From NCBI RefSeq assembly GCF_903914075.1, contig NZ_CAIWNQ010000007.1, positions 62,001 to 126,000 on the forward strand: a stretch of 64,000 nt of DNA, written 5' to 3'. This stretch comes from Ruegeria sp. THAF57 (GTDB lineage Bacteria; Pseudomonadota; Alphaproteobacteria; Rhodobacterales; Rhodobacteraceae). Under the pieces are notes generated by a model. It was not told where the DNA came from, searched no databases, and saw only the letters and a program-made list of their open reading frames with translations. Positions within the stretch are counted from its first letter, which is position 1. Each line of letters begins with the position of its first letter. Positions 1-9,521 of this stretch are shown one piece after another. A program made the position numbers and the translations under genes.

Positions 1-648
1 GTAGTAGAGTTTGACGATCTCTTCTTCAGTCACCTGCGATGTTTCTGGATGCGCCATGCATGCATCACGCCACACTCGTACCCGGTCATAGTCTTTGCCA
101 ACGGGTAATTTGAACCCTTCGTAGTAGTCAAGGAACCAAAACCGCTTGAACATCGGGGTAAAAACTGCCTCTGCCAAACCGAAGTCCTCGAACAGGAATG
201 GGCCAGTCGGATTATGATGACGTAGGAAATCATCAAGGTCTCGATAGAGCGCGAGGAGTTTATTCAAATGCTCATCTCGGCGCGCCTGATCCTGATTCAT
301 GACAAAGAGATAGCCCGCCATTGTGAAGGGTCCTTCGCGGGCGATCAGCATCGACTCAATGGCATGTTCGGCAGGATCACTGCGGCGTAATGGTGCCCCC
401 GGCAGAGCCTCGTCAAGATAGCGCAGGATCACGAGGCTTTCTTTCAATATACGACCGTCGCTGGTTTCCAGCACCGGCAAGGCTGTCGTCCCCCGGGTCT
501 TGGCCAGCAATTCCGGATCGCGTGGCTTGGTGATGTCTACGACACGAAATTCTACGGCATCCGGCAGTCCCCGCAAAGCCAGTAGGATTTCCAGTCGCTG
601 CGAGAAGGGACAGACGGGGATATGATAGACGATGTGTTTCTTAGTCAT
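1..648 (-). CDS. Glutathione S-transferase family protein (C-terminus cut by window edge)
   Basis: The reading frame runs off the left end of the window, leaving 216 codons without a stop. The N-terminus has the thioredoxin-like GST fold with a CPFSQR motif near residues 13-18, the position of the redox or glutathione-contacting residue. A VLETSDGRILKESLVILRYL stretch near residue 60 matches the cis-Pro and ES(A/L) glutathione-binding region, followed by a helical C-terminal domain. The start at 648 lies only a few bases after the stop of the upstream cupin gene, so the two are probably co-transcribed. Substrate is unknown; a detoxification or thiol-dependent isomerase or lyase role is possible. 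The family call is solid. Confidence 0.85.
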   Translation of the reverse strand, partial: MTKKHIVYHIPVCPFSQRLEILLALRGLPDAVEFRVVDITKPRDPELLAKTRGTTALPVLETSDGRILKESLVILRYLDEALPGAPLRRSDPAEHAIESMLIAREGPFTMAGYLFVMNQDQARRDEHLNKLLALYRDLDDFLRHHNPTGPFLFEDFGLAEAVFTPMFKRFWFLDYYEGFKLPVGKDYDRVRVWRDACMAHPETSQVTEEEIVKLYY

Positions 649-652
649 GTGT

Positions 653-1096
653 TCAATCCAACGGCGGGCCGGTGAAGGCCATGTTGTGCCGCTTGGCGCT
701 CTCCTCAATGGCGGGCATGTCCTCTGGGATACGGCACTGACCGGCTGCCATGTCGAAAAAGAAACCTTCGAATCCGCCGGGCGTCAGGATCACGAGATGG
801 CGGCAAGGTTCGTCGTCTGTCACCTTGAAGGTATGTTCCTTGCCACGTGGGATGAATACGCTTTCGCCGACCCCTGCGGAAAACTCCTCGCCTTCCAACC
901 AGAACCTGCATGTGCCGGTGACGATTACGAAGGTTTCGTCTTCGTTTTGATGCACGTGGCGTGGAGGGCCGCTACCAGCAGGAGACCAGCTGTCCACAAT
1001 AGACATAGTGCCACCCGTCTGTTCTGAGGCGAGGATGGTTTTGTATTTTACGCCGAGCCATTCGATGGCTCCGTCGATTTGGGCCAGGTCCTTCAT
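653..1096 (-). CDS. Single-domain cupin protein
   Basis: A 147-residue protein with one cupin beta-barrel. The first metal-binding motif is visible as GPPRHVHQNEDETFVIVTG (His, His, Glu spacing), and the second as a G-E-S-V-F-I-P-R-G-K-E-H run ending in a His. Length and layout fit small metal-binding cupins (dioxygenase, isomerase or sensor-like). It is the first gene of a two-gene unit with the downstream GST and is divergent from a LysR regulator at 1209, the usual arrangement for a LysR-controlled pair. The exact reaction cannot be read from sequence. Confidence 0.8.
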   Translation of the reverse strand: MKDLAQIDGAIEWLGVKYKTILASEQTGGTMSIVDSWSPAGSGPPRHVHQNEDETFVIVTGTCRFWLEGEEFSAGVGESVFIPRGKEHTFKVTDDEPCRHLVILTPGGFEGFFFDMAAGQCRIPEDMPAIEESAKRHNMAFTGPPLD

Positions 1097-1208
1097 CGTT
1101 TCTCTCCATTAGCATTGGATTGAAACGAAAGCGCTTCCGTTGACAGAAGCCTATCCGAAGGCCAACCTATCAGGCAAACCGCAATATCTAATAAAGGATA
1201 TCGGCCAA

Positions 1209-2141
1209 GTGAATTTCGCTACACTGGACCTCAACCTTTTGCGCGTGTTGGACGCCCTCTTTAGCGAAGGCTCAACTGTGAAGGCGGCCGACAGGCTAGC
1301 GATGTCGCAATCCGCAGTTTCGGGTGCATTGTCGCGTCTTCGTCATGCTTTGGACGACCCCCTTTTTGTCCGGCAGGGAAACCGTTTGGTTGCTACCGAT
1401 TATGCATCCAATATTGAATCCGGTTTGCGGGAAGAACTCGAACGTCTTGAGGCTTTGCTAGCTCCGCCAGCTACCTTTGATCCGCGAACCGCTGAAGGCA
1501 CTTTCCGGATCGCTGCCAGCGATTTCTTCGCGGAACTCCTGATGCCACCTTTGGGTGATCGCCTGCAAAAGTCAGCGCCCAATCTACGAGCGCAGCTGGT
1601 TGATCTGGTTCCGAATGACTATGTGGCCAGTCTAGAACGACGTAACGCTGACATTGCGCTGATCCCAGATTTGCTCCTGCCGGACTGGGTCAATCGGGAG
1701 CCACTCTTCCATTCGCCGTTCCACGTGATAGCTCGCAAGGGAAATCCAAAGCTTGAGGGGCTTCAGGAAGAAACGCAGATGCACATGGATACGTTCTGCG
1801 CACTCCACCACGTCTTGTTTTCCCCAGAAGGGAACCTGGCTGCGATGGGTGATGCTGCCCTTAATCGCGTCGGAAAAGAGCGACAGGTTGCTATGACAGT
1901 ACCGGTCTTTAGTGGCGTTTGCCGTGCGGTGAGCGAAAGCGACCTCATCGCGCTTGTACCCGCTCAGCTTGCAAGGAAATTGGCCAAGACATTCGAACTG
2001 AACGTGTTCGAACCACCGATGCATATTGAACCAGCGTTGATCATCGGCATCTGGCACAAGCGTTCTGACAACGCCCCGATGGCGGCTTGGATGCGTAGCC
2101 AAGTCTTTGAATTAATGAAGGGTCTGGAGTTTGACAGTTAG
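1209..2141 (+). CDS. LysR-family transcriptional regulator
   Basis: About 310 residues. The N-terminal winged helix-turn-helix is typical: FATLDLNLLRVLDALF, then AADRLAMSQSAVSGALSRL and DDPLFVRQGNRL. The rest is a periplasmic-binding-protein-like effector domain. The frame is open back to a TTG at 1140, but GTG at 1209 is preferred: it has AAGGA about ten bases upstream, and the resulting start (V/MNFATLDLNLLRVLDAL) is the usual one for this subfamily. It is divergent from the cupin-GST pair and likely controls it. The 110-base gap upstream includes the sequence AAACGAAAGCGCTTCCGTTGA, which may hold its site, but no clear T-N11-A palindrome was verified. Confidence 0.88.
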   Translation: MNFATLDLNLLRVLDALFSEGSTVKAADRLAMSQSAVSGALSRLRHALDDPLFVRQGNRLVATDYASNIESGLREELERLEALLAPPATFDPRTAEGTFRIAASDFFAELLMPPLGDRLQKSAPNLRAQLVDLVPNDYVASLERRNADIALIPDLLLPDWVNREPLFHSPFHVIARKGNPKLEGLQEETQMHMDTFCALHHVLFSPEGNLAAMGDAALNRVGKERQVAMTVPVFSGVCRAVSESDLIALVPAQLARKLAKTFELNVFEPPMHIEPALIIGIWHKRSDNAPMAAWMRSQVFELMKGLEFDS

Positions 2142-2222
2142 TTAAACTTTTCCACGTAGAACCCGTCGGATAAATACAAGTTGATGTTTGAAAGACTAAA
2201 TCGGATTACACGAAACAGCCAA

Positions 2223-2332
2223 TGCAGACATTCGCTCAGCCGCAACGAACGACAGCTTTGTCCGCAGAGCGGTCATTAAATCGGAACGCAGCGAACGGCT
2301 GCTCTGAGCCCAATGCGGACGTTCAAATGCAG
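2223..2332. repeat. Dispersed intergenic repeat, copy 1
   Basis: This lies in the 376-base gap 2142-2517, where I see no convincing gene. It contains TTTGTCCGCAGAGCGGTCATT followed about 15 bases later by GCAGCGAACGGCTGCTCTGAGCCC and GCGGACGTTC. Closely related blocks recur at about 6444, 15985, 18890, 35757, 42025 and 43830, always outside genes. The partial inverted symmetry (GCGGTCATTCG versus CGAACGNCTGC) suggests a foldable element. A nominal open frame at 2222-2482 simply reads through the repeat and is not called. Confidence 0.65.
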
Positions 2333-2517
2333 CAAAAACCAGTTACTGTTGAGCGCAAAACATTGAATGTGACTTCAACTGGAAACACAAATAACGCCAT
2401 ATTGTTAAGATCATCACGTTATCCAGTTAGCCTGAAAATTAGACGCTCCTTCCAAAGGCAGTTTTTAACCAAGCCTGAATGACTTGAAAAATCTGATCTA
2501 TGCGTAAAACTTAAAGA

Positions 2518-3936
2518 ATGAGTGAGTATTTTGACGAAATGTTCAATGGCGATGGATCACTCAGAGGTCCATACGAAGAGATCGGCCGCTGGTTCAACGC
2601 GGAAGACGTATCACGACTGAGGGCGAAACAGCGCGAAGCCGAAAAAGTTTTTAGGCTGACGGGCATCACTTTTAACGTTTATGGCAAAGCCGAGGCCGAA
2701 GAACGTCTGATACCTTTTGATATCGTGCCACGAGTTATTTCAGCGCGGGAATGGCAGCGGTTGGAACGCGGTATCGAACAGCGGGTGCGGGCAATCAACG
2801 CATTTCTACATGACATTTACCACCGTCAGGAAATTGTCCGGGCCGGGCGTGTACCTGCTGAAATGATTGCCGGAAACGAGGCCTTCCTGCCGCAGATGCT
2901 TGGGGTCTCACCACCCGGTCAGGTCTATACGCACATTGTCGGCGTCGATCTGGTGCGAACCGGCCCAGACGAGTTTTTCGTCCTGGAAGACAATGCTCGT
3001 ACGCCATCCGGGGTCAGCTATATGCTGGAGAACCGGGAGACGATGCTAAAGATGTTCCCCGAGCTTTTTAGCGCGACAAATGTTCGGAATGTTTCCGACT
3101 ACCCCCGCAATCTGAGGCGGTCTCTTGCGGCCTGTGCGCCAGCTTGCGCAGACGGAGAACCCACTGTCGCGGTGTTAACCCCCGGCATCTATAACTCAGC
3201 CTACTATGAACATGCGTTTCTTGCTGATCAAATGGCCGTGGAATTGGTCGAAGGCCACGACCTTCGCGTTGTCGACGGGCGCGTCTGCATGCGCACCACC
3301 AGAGGCTATAAACCCATCGACGTGCTTTATCGCAGGGTTGATGACGACTTCTTGGATCCATTGAATTTCAACCCTGACAGTGCATTGGGTGTGCCAGGCA
3401 TTCTGGACGTTTATCGCGCAGGCGGCGTCACGATCGCGAACGCACCCGGAACGGGTATTGCCGATGACAAGGCGATCTATTCCTACATGCCCGAGATCGT
3501 CGAATTTTACACGGGCGAAAAGCCTCTGCTTCAAAATTGTCCAACCTGGCGATGCAGCGACCCTGTCTCGCTGTCTTACGTCATGGACAACCTGTCCGAG
3601 CTTGTTGTGAAAGAAGTGCATGGGTCTGGCGGTTACGGTATGTTGATTGGCCCGACCGCCAGCAAAAAAGAGATTTCTGCTTTCCGGGACAAGCTCAAAG
3701 CGCGGCCAGCGAACTATATCGCTCAGCCGACACTGTCTCTTTCAACGGTTCCAATCTTCGCACGTTCAGGGCTGGCCCCCAGACATGTCGACCTTCGGCC
3801 GTTTGTTTTGGTGTCTCCTGACGGGATCAAAATCACACCCGGTGGATTGACCCGCGTAGCGCTGAAAAAAGGCTCGCTGGTCGTAAACTCGAGCCAGGGC
3901 GGCGGGACCAAAGACACCTGGGTTCTGGAGGACTGA
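2518..3936 (+). CDS. Circularly permuted ATP-grasp protein (COG2308 type)
   Basis: A 472-residue protein matching the CP_ATPgrasp family (DUF404/DUF407) in length and in landmark segments. These include FNVYGKAEAEERLIPFDIVPR near the N-terminus, GVDLVRTGPDEFFVLEDNARTPSGVSYMLENR near residue 145, and ELVVKEVHGSGGYGMLIGP near residue 360. Relatives are predicted amidoligases that join an amine to a carboxylate using ATP. It is the first gene of a tight operon with an alpha-E protein, a transglutaminase-fold protein and Anbu; comparative studies of amidoligases proposed that such sets make and turn over a peptide-like tag or metabolite. The start has only a weak ribosome site (AAAG), so an internal ATG at 2539 is possible. 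Confidence 0.9.
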   Translation: MSEYFDEMFNGDGSLRGPYEEIGRWFNAEDVSRLRAKQREAEKVFRLTGITFNVYGKAEAEERLIPFDIVPRVISAREWQRLERGIEQRVRAINAFLHDIYHRQEIVRAGRVPAEMIAGNEAFLPQMLGVSPPGQVYTHIVGVDLVRTGPDEFFVLEDNARTPSGVSYMLENRETMLKMFPELFSATNVRNVSDYPRNLRRSLAACAPACADGEPTVAVLTPGIYNSAYYEHAFLADQMAVELVEGHDLRVVDGRVCMRTTRGYKPIDVLYRRVDDDFLDPLNFNPDSALGVPGILDVYRAGGVTIANAPGTGIADDKAIYSYMPEIVEFYTGEKPLLQNCPTWRCSDPVSLSYVMDNLSELVVKEVHGSGGYGMLIGPTASKKEISAFRDKLKARPANYIAQPTLSLSTVPIFARSGLAPRHVDLRPFVLVSPDGIKITPGGLTRVALKKGSLVVNSSQGGGTKDTWVLED

Positions 3937-3938
3937 CC

Positions 3939-4880
3939 ATGCTGGGAAAAACTGCTGGCGGGTTGTTCTGGATGTCCCGATACCTGGAGCGCGCGGAAAA
4001 CACGGCCAGGCTGCTGGAGTCAGGTCAAAGGATGGCGTTGACCCGGACTAAGAACTCCGCCGAGGAATGGGGGTCAGTTCTGAAAACGGCCGGAGTTCTG
4101 GATGGATACCACGCCAAGTACGATGATATTACCAAGGACAACGCTGTTGATTGGGTGCTGCGGGACGCGGACAATCCATCCTCGATCAAGTCGGTTATCA
4201 AGCAGGCACGAGACAACGCGCGCCTTGTTCGGACAGCACTGACCCACGATGTGTGGAGTGCTGTAAACGCGACTTGGATGCAGATTGACGAGGTCATGAA
4301 GCGCCGCGTGAATGAGCGGGATTTGCCTGCGACGCTGGAACTCATTCGTCAACAGGCGGCTCTGGTGCGCGGTGCCACCTTGGGGACGATGCTGCGCAAT
4401 GACATTTTCGACTTCACCCGCATTGGCACTTTTGTCGAGAGGGCAGACAATACCGGGCGCATTCTGGACGTGAAATACTATGTTCTTCTGCCCACAGCCT
4501 TCTCGGTTGGCTCGTCACTGGACAACATCCAATGGGAAAGCATCTTGCGTTCCGTCGGCGCTGGTGGAGGGTATCGAATGACCCATGGTGAGAAAACCCG
4601 GCCGTCTGACATTGCGCAGTTTCTGATCTTGGATCAGCGGATGCCTCGCAGCCTTCACTTTTGCTGCAGAAAGATTCAGGAGAACCTGTCATACCTGAAG
4701 AAAGACTACGGCTTTGCCGGGCCTTCGGGCGAGGCGTCTAATGCTCTCTACGAAAAATACCTGGATCAGAAGATCTCAGATATCTTCGAAATCGGACTTC
4801 ACGAATACATTCAGGACTTTCTAGCCGACCTCGGCAACTTAAGCCGTCAGATCGAGATTGATTACCGGTTCTACGAGTAG
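3939..4880 (+). CDS. Alpha-E domain protein (COG2307)
   Basis: A 313-residue all-helical protein starting MLGKTAGGLFWMSRYLERAE, the signature opening of the alpha-E (DUF403) family. The start is two bases after the stop of the ATP-grasp gene, showing translational coupling. Alpha-E proteins nearly always accompany circularly permuted ATP-grasp proteins and are thought to be partner subunits or to help bind the substrate. No signal peptide or membrane helix is seen, so it is cytoplasmic. The biochemical role is not established and is inferred from neighbours. Confidence 0.92.
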   Translation: MLGKTAGGLFWMSRYLERAENTARLLESGQRMALTRTKNSAEEWGSVLKTAGVLDGYHAKYDDITKDNAVDWVLRDADNPSSIKSVIKQARDNARLVRTALTHDVWSAVNATWMQIDEVMKRRVNERDLPATLELIRQQAALVRGATLGTMLRNDIFDFTRIGTFVERADNTGRILDVKYYVLLPTAFSVGSSLDNIQWESILRSVGAGGGYRMTHGEKTRPSDIAQFLILDQRMPRSLHFCCRKIQENLSYLKKDYGFAGPSGEASNALYEKYLDQKISDIFEIGLHEYIQDFLADLGNLSRQIEIDYRFYE

Positions 4881-4883
4881 ACA

Positions 4884-5681
4884 ATGAAACTGCACATTCG
4901 ACACGAGACACGATACGATTTCGACGCACCAGTTCCCTTCGGGTTGCAACAGCTCAGGAAGACACCAAAGTCCTTTCGCAATCAAAGCATCGAAAGTTGG
5001 AACACAGAAATCACCGGCGGGCGAAAAGAACTGACGTTTGAAGACTACCACCGTAACACCGTGGAATTGATCAGTTTCGACGCAGACACCCAAAGTATTT
5101 CGTTGATCTCTGAAGGCGTTGTTGAGGTGGAAGACATCCACGGCGTCTTGGGGCGTCACGAAGGGTCGACACCCTTGTGGCTGTTCAATAGGGGTACCCC
5201 GCAGACAACGCCGGGGAAAGGGGTTGCTGAACTGATAGGCGCGTTACCCAAAGGCGAGCCGCTGGAACAGATGCATGCCCTGTCCGAAAACATTCGAACT
5301 CAGGTCGCGTATGAAATTGGAAGTTCGCAACCGAGCTGGAGCGCAGAAGATGCCCTCAAAGCTGGGCGTGGCGTGTGTCAGGACCACACTCATATCTTCA
5401 TTACATGCGCGCGACAGATCGGAGTGCCAGCACGCTATGTATCGGGTTACTTGATGATGAGCGAAACGGAACTGCAGGACGCGACCCATGCCTGGGCCGA
5501 AGTGCATTTGGACGGGCTTGGCTGGGTCGGGTTTGACGTTTCAAACGGGATCTCGCCTGACGATCGATACGTCCGCGTTGCAACCGGGCTGGACTATGCC
5601 CAAGCCGCACCGGTAATAGGGAATAGAATTGGGACAGCGGGCGAGCAATTGACAGTGCAGTTGCAGGTCGCACAGCAGTAA
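4884..5681 (+). CDS. Transglutaminase-like cysteine peptidase or amidase
   Basis: A 265-residue protein with the bacterial transglutaminase N-terminal beta domain (MKLHIRHETRYDFDAPVPFG) followed by the papain-like core. The catalytic triad is readable: Cys165 in GRGVCQDHTH, His202 in ATHAWAEVHL and Asp218 in GFDVSNG. The start is three bases after the alpha-E stop. In this operon type it is predicted to cleave or exchange the amide bond made by the ATP-grasp partner. No signal peptide is present, which argues for cytoplasmic action rather than cell-wall work. Confidence 0.92.
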   Translation: MKLHIRHETRYDFDAPVPFGLQQLRKTPKSFRNQSIESWNTEITGGRKELTFEDYHRNTVELISFDADTQSISLISEGVVEVEDIHGVLGRHEGSTPLWLFNRGTPQTTPGKGVAELIGALPKGEPLEQMHALSENIRTQVAYEIGSSQPSWSAEDALKAGRGVCQDHTHIFITCARQIGVPARYVSGYLMMSETELQDATHAWAEVHLDGLGWVGFDVSNGISPDDRYVRVATGLDYAQAAPVIGNRIGTAGEQLTVQLQVAQQ

Positions 5682-5692
5682 CGGAGAAATTG

Positions 5693-6442
5693 ATGACCTA
5701 TGCTGTGGGCATGCGGCTGAATCGCGGGCTGGTGTTCATGTCCGATACGCGCACGAATGCAGGCGTGGACAATGTTTCGACCTTCAACAAGATGTTCAAT
5801 TGGACGGTAGAAGGGGACCGTTCGATCACAATCCTAACGGCTGGAAACCTTGCGACTACTCAGGCCACAATAAGCCTTTTGGAAGAACGAACAAAAGCGC
5901 CGGCAGATCGTTCACCATCGATTTTAGAGGCACCGACAATGTTTCAAGTTGCGCAACTGGTCGCGGCTACTCTGAACGACGTCATCGAGGAGCATGCCCG
6001 GTCCGGTCAGCAAGCTGACAGCGCTTTTCACGCGACGCTCATTGTTGGAGGCCAGATCAACGGCGGCCCGTCTCGCCTGTTTTTGATCTACCCTGAAGGC
6101 AATTTCATCGAGGCCGGCGACGACACCCCGTTCTTTCAGATCGGTGAAACAAAATATGGCCGTCCTATTCTGGTGCGAGCCTACGATCCGGAAATGAGTT
6201 TTCCAGAAACCGTGAAACTCTTGCTTGTCAGTTTTGACTCCACGATTAAGGCCAATCTGTCTGTCGGTGCTCCGCTCGACCTGCTTCTCTACGATGAAGA
6301 CAGCCTTGACGGCGGTACGCGGTCAAGATTCGAGTCCGACGACCAGTACTTTCGCATTGTTTCCGACGGATGGGGAGATGCGTTGAAGTCGGCCTTGGCC
6401 AAACTTCCAGAATACAAATCGGGGCGAAAGTCAAACGATTGA
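5693..6442 (+). CDS. Anbu, proteasome-type bacterial peptidase (COG3484)
   Basis: A 249-residue Ntn-hydrolase-fold protein of the Anbu (ancestral beta subunit) family. The start decides the chemistry. The frame opens at TTG 5690, but ATG 5693, with GGAG at 5683-5686, gives M-T-Y-A-V-G; loss of Met1 would leave Thr as the N-terminal nucleophile. The following G-x-R-L-N-R-G-L-V-F-M-S-D-T-R block carries the conserved Asp/Arg region, with the later S-F-D-S-T segment also typical. It closes the ATP-grasp, alpha-E and transglutaminase operon, the known context of Anbu. Anbu assembles into a lock-washer-like oligomer in structural studies; its physiological substrate is not settled. Confidence 0.93.
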   Translation: MTYAVGMRLNRGLVFMSDTRTNAGVDNVSTFNKMFNWTVEGDRSITILTAGNLATTQATISLLEERTKAPADRSPSILEAPTMFQVAQLVAATLNDVIEEHARSGQQADSAFHATLIVGGQINGGPSRLFLIYPEGNFIEAGDDTPFFQIGETKYGRPILVRAYDPEMSFPETVKLLLVSFDSTIKANLSVGAPLDLLLYDEDSLDGGTRSRFESDDQYFRIVSDGWGDALKSALAKLPEYKSGRKSND

Positions 6443-6443
6443 G

Positions 6444-6530
6444 CGTCCGCATTTTCCGCATAGCAGTCATACAAGCCGAGTGCAGCGAATACCTGCTTTG
6501 AGCCCATGGCAGACATTGTTCAATGTGTTC
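6444..6530. repeat. Dispersed intergenic repeat, copy 2
   Basis: This follows the Anbu stop directly. It reads GTCCGCATTTTCCGCATAGC, then GCAGCGAATACCTGCTTTGAGCCC and GCAGACATTG, matching the core of the other copies with some divergence. It separates the Anbu operon from the arginine deiminase operon. Confidence 0.6.
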
Positions 6531-6644
6531 GACAACCTCACGTTTTACGAAAGTGACAAGTCACCGCGTTAGTACTAAGTTGAGACATAAATATTCAAAT
6601 GTTTAACTGCCCAGTTTCTCAGCTTCACCCAGCGCGAGTTTCAT

Positions 6645-8132
6645 ATGTCCAAGTTCAAATTTCCTACCGCCTTTACCATTCTGTTCATACTGATTGCCGT
6701 CGTGGCCGCCCTTACATGGGTTATTCCGGCCGGTGAGTACGACCGTCAGATGAACGAAGCTCTGGGCAGCGAAGCGCCTGTCCCGGGCACCTACCACGAA
6801 GTCGAGCCGAACCCCCAAGGACTTACGGCAGTTATCCTTGCCCCGATTGCAGGTATGTACGATCCCGGTCTTCTGGGAAGTTCATCCAGCGCGGCGATTG
6901 ATGTCGCTTTGTTTGTTTTAGTCATCGGCGGTTTCCTGATGGTTGTCACCAAGACAGGAGCTATCGACGCCGGCATCGGTTGGTTGCTGCACAGGTTGGC
7001 CGGGCGGGAAATCCTGATGATCCCAATCCTGATGGTCGCCTTTGCCTTTGGCGGGACAAGCTATGGCATGGCGGAAGAATCCCTGGCGTTCTACGCTCTG
7101 ATTATTCCGGTCTTTATTCGGGCAGGGTACGACTCCTTGACCGGGGTCGCGGTGATCATGCTTGGCGCAGGCATTGGGACCCTGGGCTCAACCTTCAACG
7201 CATTTGCAACAGTTGTTGCCTCGCAAGGTGCGGGTATTCCGTTCACGAACGGGATCGTTCTTAGGTTCATTATCCTTATTCTTTGTCTTGCTGCAGGCAT
7301 CGCATTCGTCATGCGATACGCATCACGCGTGAAAGCCGACCCGTCATTGTCCGTGGTGGCCGATCAGGTCGAGGAAAACCGGGCGCATTTCCTAAAGGGT
7401 TTGGAAGGCAATGATACGTTCCCCGAGATGACCAAGACGCGTTCGATCATTCTGGTTCTTTTCGGGATTACCTTCGCCATTATGATCTATGGTGTTGTCG
7501 CGCTGGGGTGGTGGATGGCGGAAATGTCCGGTCTCTTCCTGGTGATGTCCATCATCGTTTGGTGGGTCGGGAAAACGGATGAAGGGTCTAGAATGGACGA
7601 AGGGACTTTTGTGGAAACCTTCGTCGACGGAGCGCGCGATTTGCTGGGCGTTGCCCTGATCATTGGCGTCGCGCGCGGCGTGGTCGTGATTATGGACGCG
7701 GGCAAAATCACCGACACAATCCTCGCCGGAGCCGAGGGGTTTGTCTCGGGGCTGAGCGAGTTCGCCTTTATCAACGCGATGTTTGGCATTCAGATCTTGA
7801 TGTCATTCCTGGTGCCGTCCTCGTCTGGGCTGGCCACGCTTTCGATGCCGATCATGGCGCCACTGGCAGACTTTGCAGGCGTCGGTCGTGACCTTGTGGT
7901 TACTGCGTACCAGTCAGCAAACGGATGGGTGAACCTGTTCAACCCGACATTTGCCGTCGTCATGGGTGGGCTAGCCATTGGCCGTGTCTCCTATGACCGG
8001 TGGCTACGTTTTGTTTTCCCGCTGCTCGTAATTCTGGCCGTGATCATCTGCGCCGCACTTACCGTTGGGGCCATAACTGATCCGGGGATCGACGGGCCCA
8101 CAACCGAGACTTCAGACACAACATCGAACTGA
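6645..8132 (+). CDS. YfcC-family membrane transporter (probable amino-acid carrier)
   Basis: A 495-residue polytopic membrane protein with about 12 hydrophobic segments. The N-terminus FPTAFTILFILIAVVAALTW followed by IPAGEYDR is typical of the YfcC/ArcD-like family (COG1288). Other matching family blocks are FAFGGTSYGMAEESLAFYAL and MSFLVPSSSGLATLSMPIMAPL. It leads a five-gene unit with an APC permease and arcABC, ten bases ahead of the permease. Members next to arc genes are thought to exchange arginine, ornithine or related amino acids. Having a second transporter in the operon makes its exact cargo uncertain; citrulline, ornithine or arginine are all plausible. Confidence 0.85.
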   Translation: MSKFKFPTAFTILFILIAVVAALTWVIPAGEYDRQMNEALGSEAPVPGTYHEVEPNPQGLTAVILAPIAGMYDPGLLGSSSSAAIDVALFVLVIGGFLMVVTKTGAIDAGIGWLLHRLAGREILMIPILMVAFAFGGTSYGMAEESLAFYALIIPVFIRAGYDSLTGVAVIMLGAGIGTLGSTFNAFATVVASQGAGIPFTNGIVLRFIILILCLAAGIAFVMRYASRVKADPSLSVVADQVEENRAHFLKGLEGNDTFPEMTKTRSIILVLFGITFAIMIYGVVALGWWMAEMSGLFLVMSIIVWWVGKTDEGSRMDEGTFVETFVDGARDLLGVALIIGVARGVVVIMDAGKITDTILAGAEGFVSGLSEFAFINAMFGIQILMSFLVPSSSGLATLSMPIMAPLADFAGVGRDLVVTAYQSANGWVNLFNPTFAVVMGGLAIGRVSYDRWLRFVFPLLVILAVIICAALTVGAITDPGIDGPTTETSDTTSN

Positions 8133-8141
8133 GCCGTCGCA

Positions 8142-9521
8142 ATGACCGATCGCTCCGCTCCAGAGACGACTTCGACATCGGGTGCGCTAGGGCTGACGGC
8201 CTGTATCGCTTTGGTTGTCGGAAACATGATCGGGTCGGGAGTGTTCCTTCTACCAGCGTCACTTGCACCGTACGGGCCAATCGCAATTGGTGGGTGGATT
8301 CTGACTTCGGCAGGGGCGCTTGTTCTCGCGATCATTTTCGGAAGGCTGTCTCGCGTCGTTTCGAAACCCGGTGGCCCCTATGCCTATTCGCAAGAAGCAT
8401 TCGGAGACTTTGCAGGCTTCATAATTGCCTGGGGGTACTGGATCGCACTTTGGACTGGGAACGCAGCTGTTGCTGTCGCGTTGGTGGGATATCTGGGATT
8501 CCTGTTCCCGATTATCATCGAAGTGCCAATGTACGGCCTATCGACCGCGTTGGTTGCAATCTGGACGCTCACCTTGGTTAACATCCGAGGGGTCGAAGGG
8601 GCTGGTTTGGTTCAGATCGTGACCACCGTGCTCAAGCTCGCTCCGCTGATATTGATTGGCATATTGGGTATCTTCTGGATCAACACTGAGAACTATGTTC
8701 CGGTCAATCAAAGCGGCACCACGGCGTTTACGGCGATTTCCGCCGCGGCTGCTCTGACGCTTTGGGCTTACTTGGGCCTTGAATCTGCAACAGTTCCCTC
8801 TGGCGATGTTATCGAGCCGGAAAAGACCATTCCACGCGCCACCGTGATCGGCGTGATTATCGCGGCAAGCGTCTATATCTCGGTAACCGCCGTTTCGATG
8901 GGCGTCATTCCTGCCGAGTTGCTCGCTGTTTCCGCCGCACCTCTGGCAGCCGTCGGTGAAGTGATGTTTGGTCCCGTTGGTGGTGTCCTTGTTGCAGTGG
9001 GTGCGGTGATTTCGACCTTTGGCACTTTGAACGGCTTTACACTGCTCAGTGGCCAGGTCCCTTACGGTGCTGCCTTGGATCGCGTCTTCCCTGCAGCCTT
9101 GGGCCAAAAATCCAAATTTGGAACGCCAGCCAATGCGTTAATCCTGTCAAATGCGCTGGCTTCGGTTCTGATCATCATGAACTATGCGCAAGGGCTGGTC
9201 GCCGCATTCAACTTTGTCATTCTGCTCGCCGTTGTCGCCAGCCTGTTGCCTTATGCCATCTGCTCTGTGGCGGAGATTATGATCCGGCTGAAAGGAGGGC
9301 AGGTCCTGCACGGCCCGGAATTGGCCAAGGTCGTCGTGCTGGGCGCACTTGGGTTCATTTATTCGGTCTGGGCCTTCATCGGCTCAGGCGCTGAAACCGT
9401 TTTGGTTGGCTCGGTCCTGTTGCTTATGGGCGTGCCAATCCATGTCTGGGTCCGCTGGAGTCAGGCCAATGATATTGAAGACATTCAGAAAACAGATAGT
9501 TCGAAAGGAGAGTTGCAATGA
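8142..9521 (+). CDS. APC-family amino-acid antiporter, probably arginine/ornithine
   Basis: A 459-residue APC-superfamily transporter with about 12 membrane segments. The substrate-binding opening in TM1 is [21 protein letters not shown], including the unwound GxGxF-type segment, and [16 protein letters not shown] is the TM3 signature. It resembles AdiC/PotE-type exchangers. Its stop overlaps the arcA start (ATGA), so it is translationally coupled to arginine deiminase. That makes arginine-in/ornithine-out exchange the most likely job, but specificity is inferred from context. Confidence 0.85.
   Translation: MTDRSAPETTSTSGALGLTACIALVVGNMIGSGVFLLPASLAPYGPIAIGGWILTSAGALVLAIIFGRLSRVVSKPGGPYAYSQEAFGDFAGFIIAWGYWIALWTGNAAVAVALVGYLGFLFPIIIEVPMYGLSTALVAIWTLTLVNIRGVEGAGLVQIVTTVLKLAPLILIGILGIFWINTENYVPVNQSGTTAFTAISAAAALTLWAYLGLESATVPSGDVIEPEKTIPRATVIGVIIAASVYISVTAVSMGVIPAELLAVSAAPLAAVGEVMFGPVGGVLVAVGAVISTFGTLNGFTLLSGQVPYGAALDRVFPAALGQKSKFGTPANALILSNALASVLIIMNYAQGLVAAFNFVILLAVVASLLPYAICSVAEIMIRLKGGQVLHGPELAKVVVLGALGFIYSVWAFIGSGAETVLVGSVLLLMGVPIHVWVRWSQANDIEDIQKTDSSKGELQ

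Noticed and set aside
2222..2482. 86-codon open frame downstream of the LysR gene
   Set aside because: It reads through the intergenic repeat, lacks a ribosome site and shows no family resemblance.
6531..6644. FNR/ANR-type box upstream of the arginine deiminase operon
   Set aside because: I looked for TTGAT-N4-ATCAA; only loose TTGA and TCAA words with wrong spacing occur, so no site is called.
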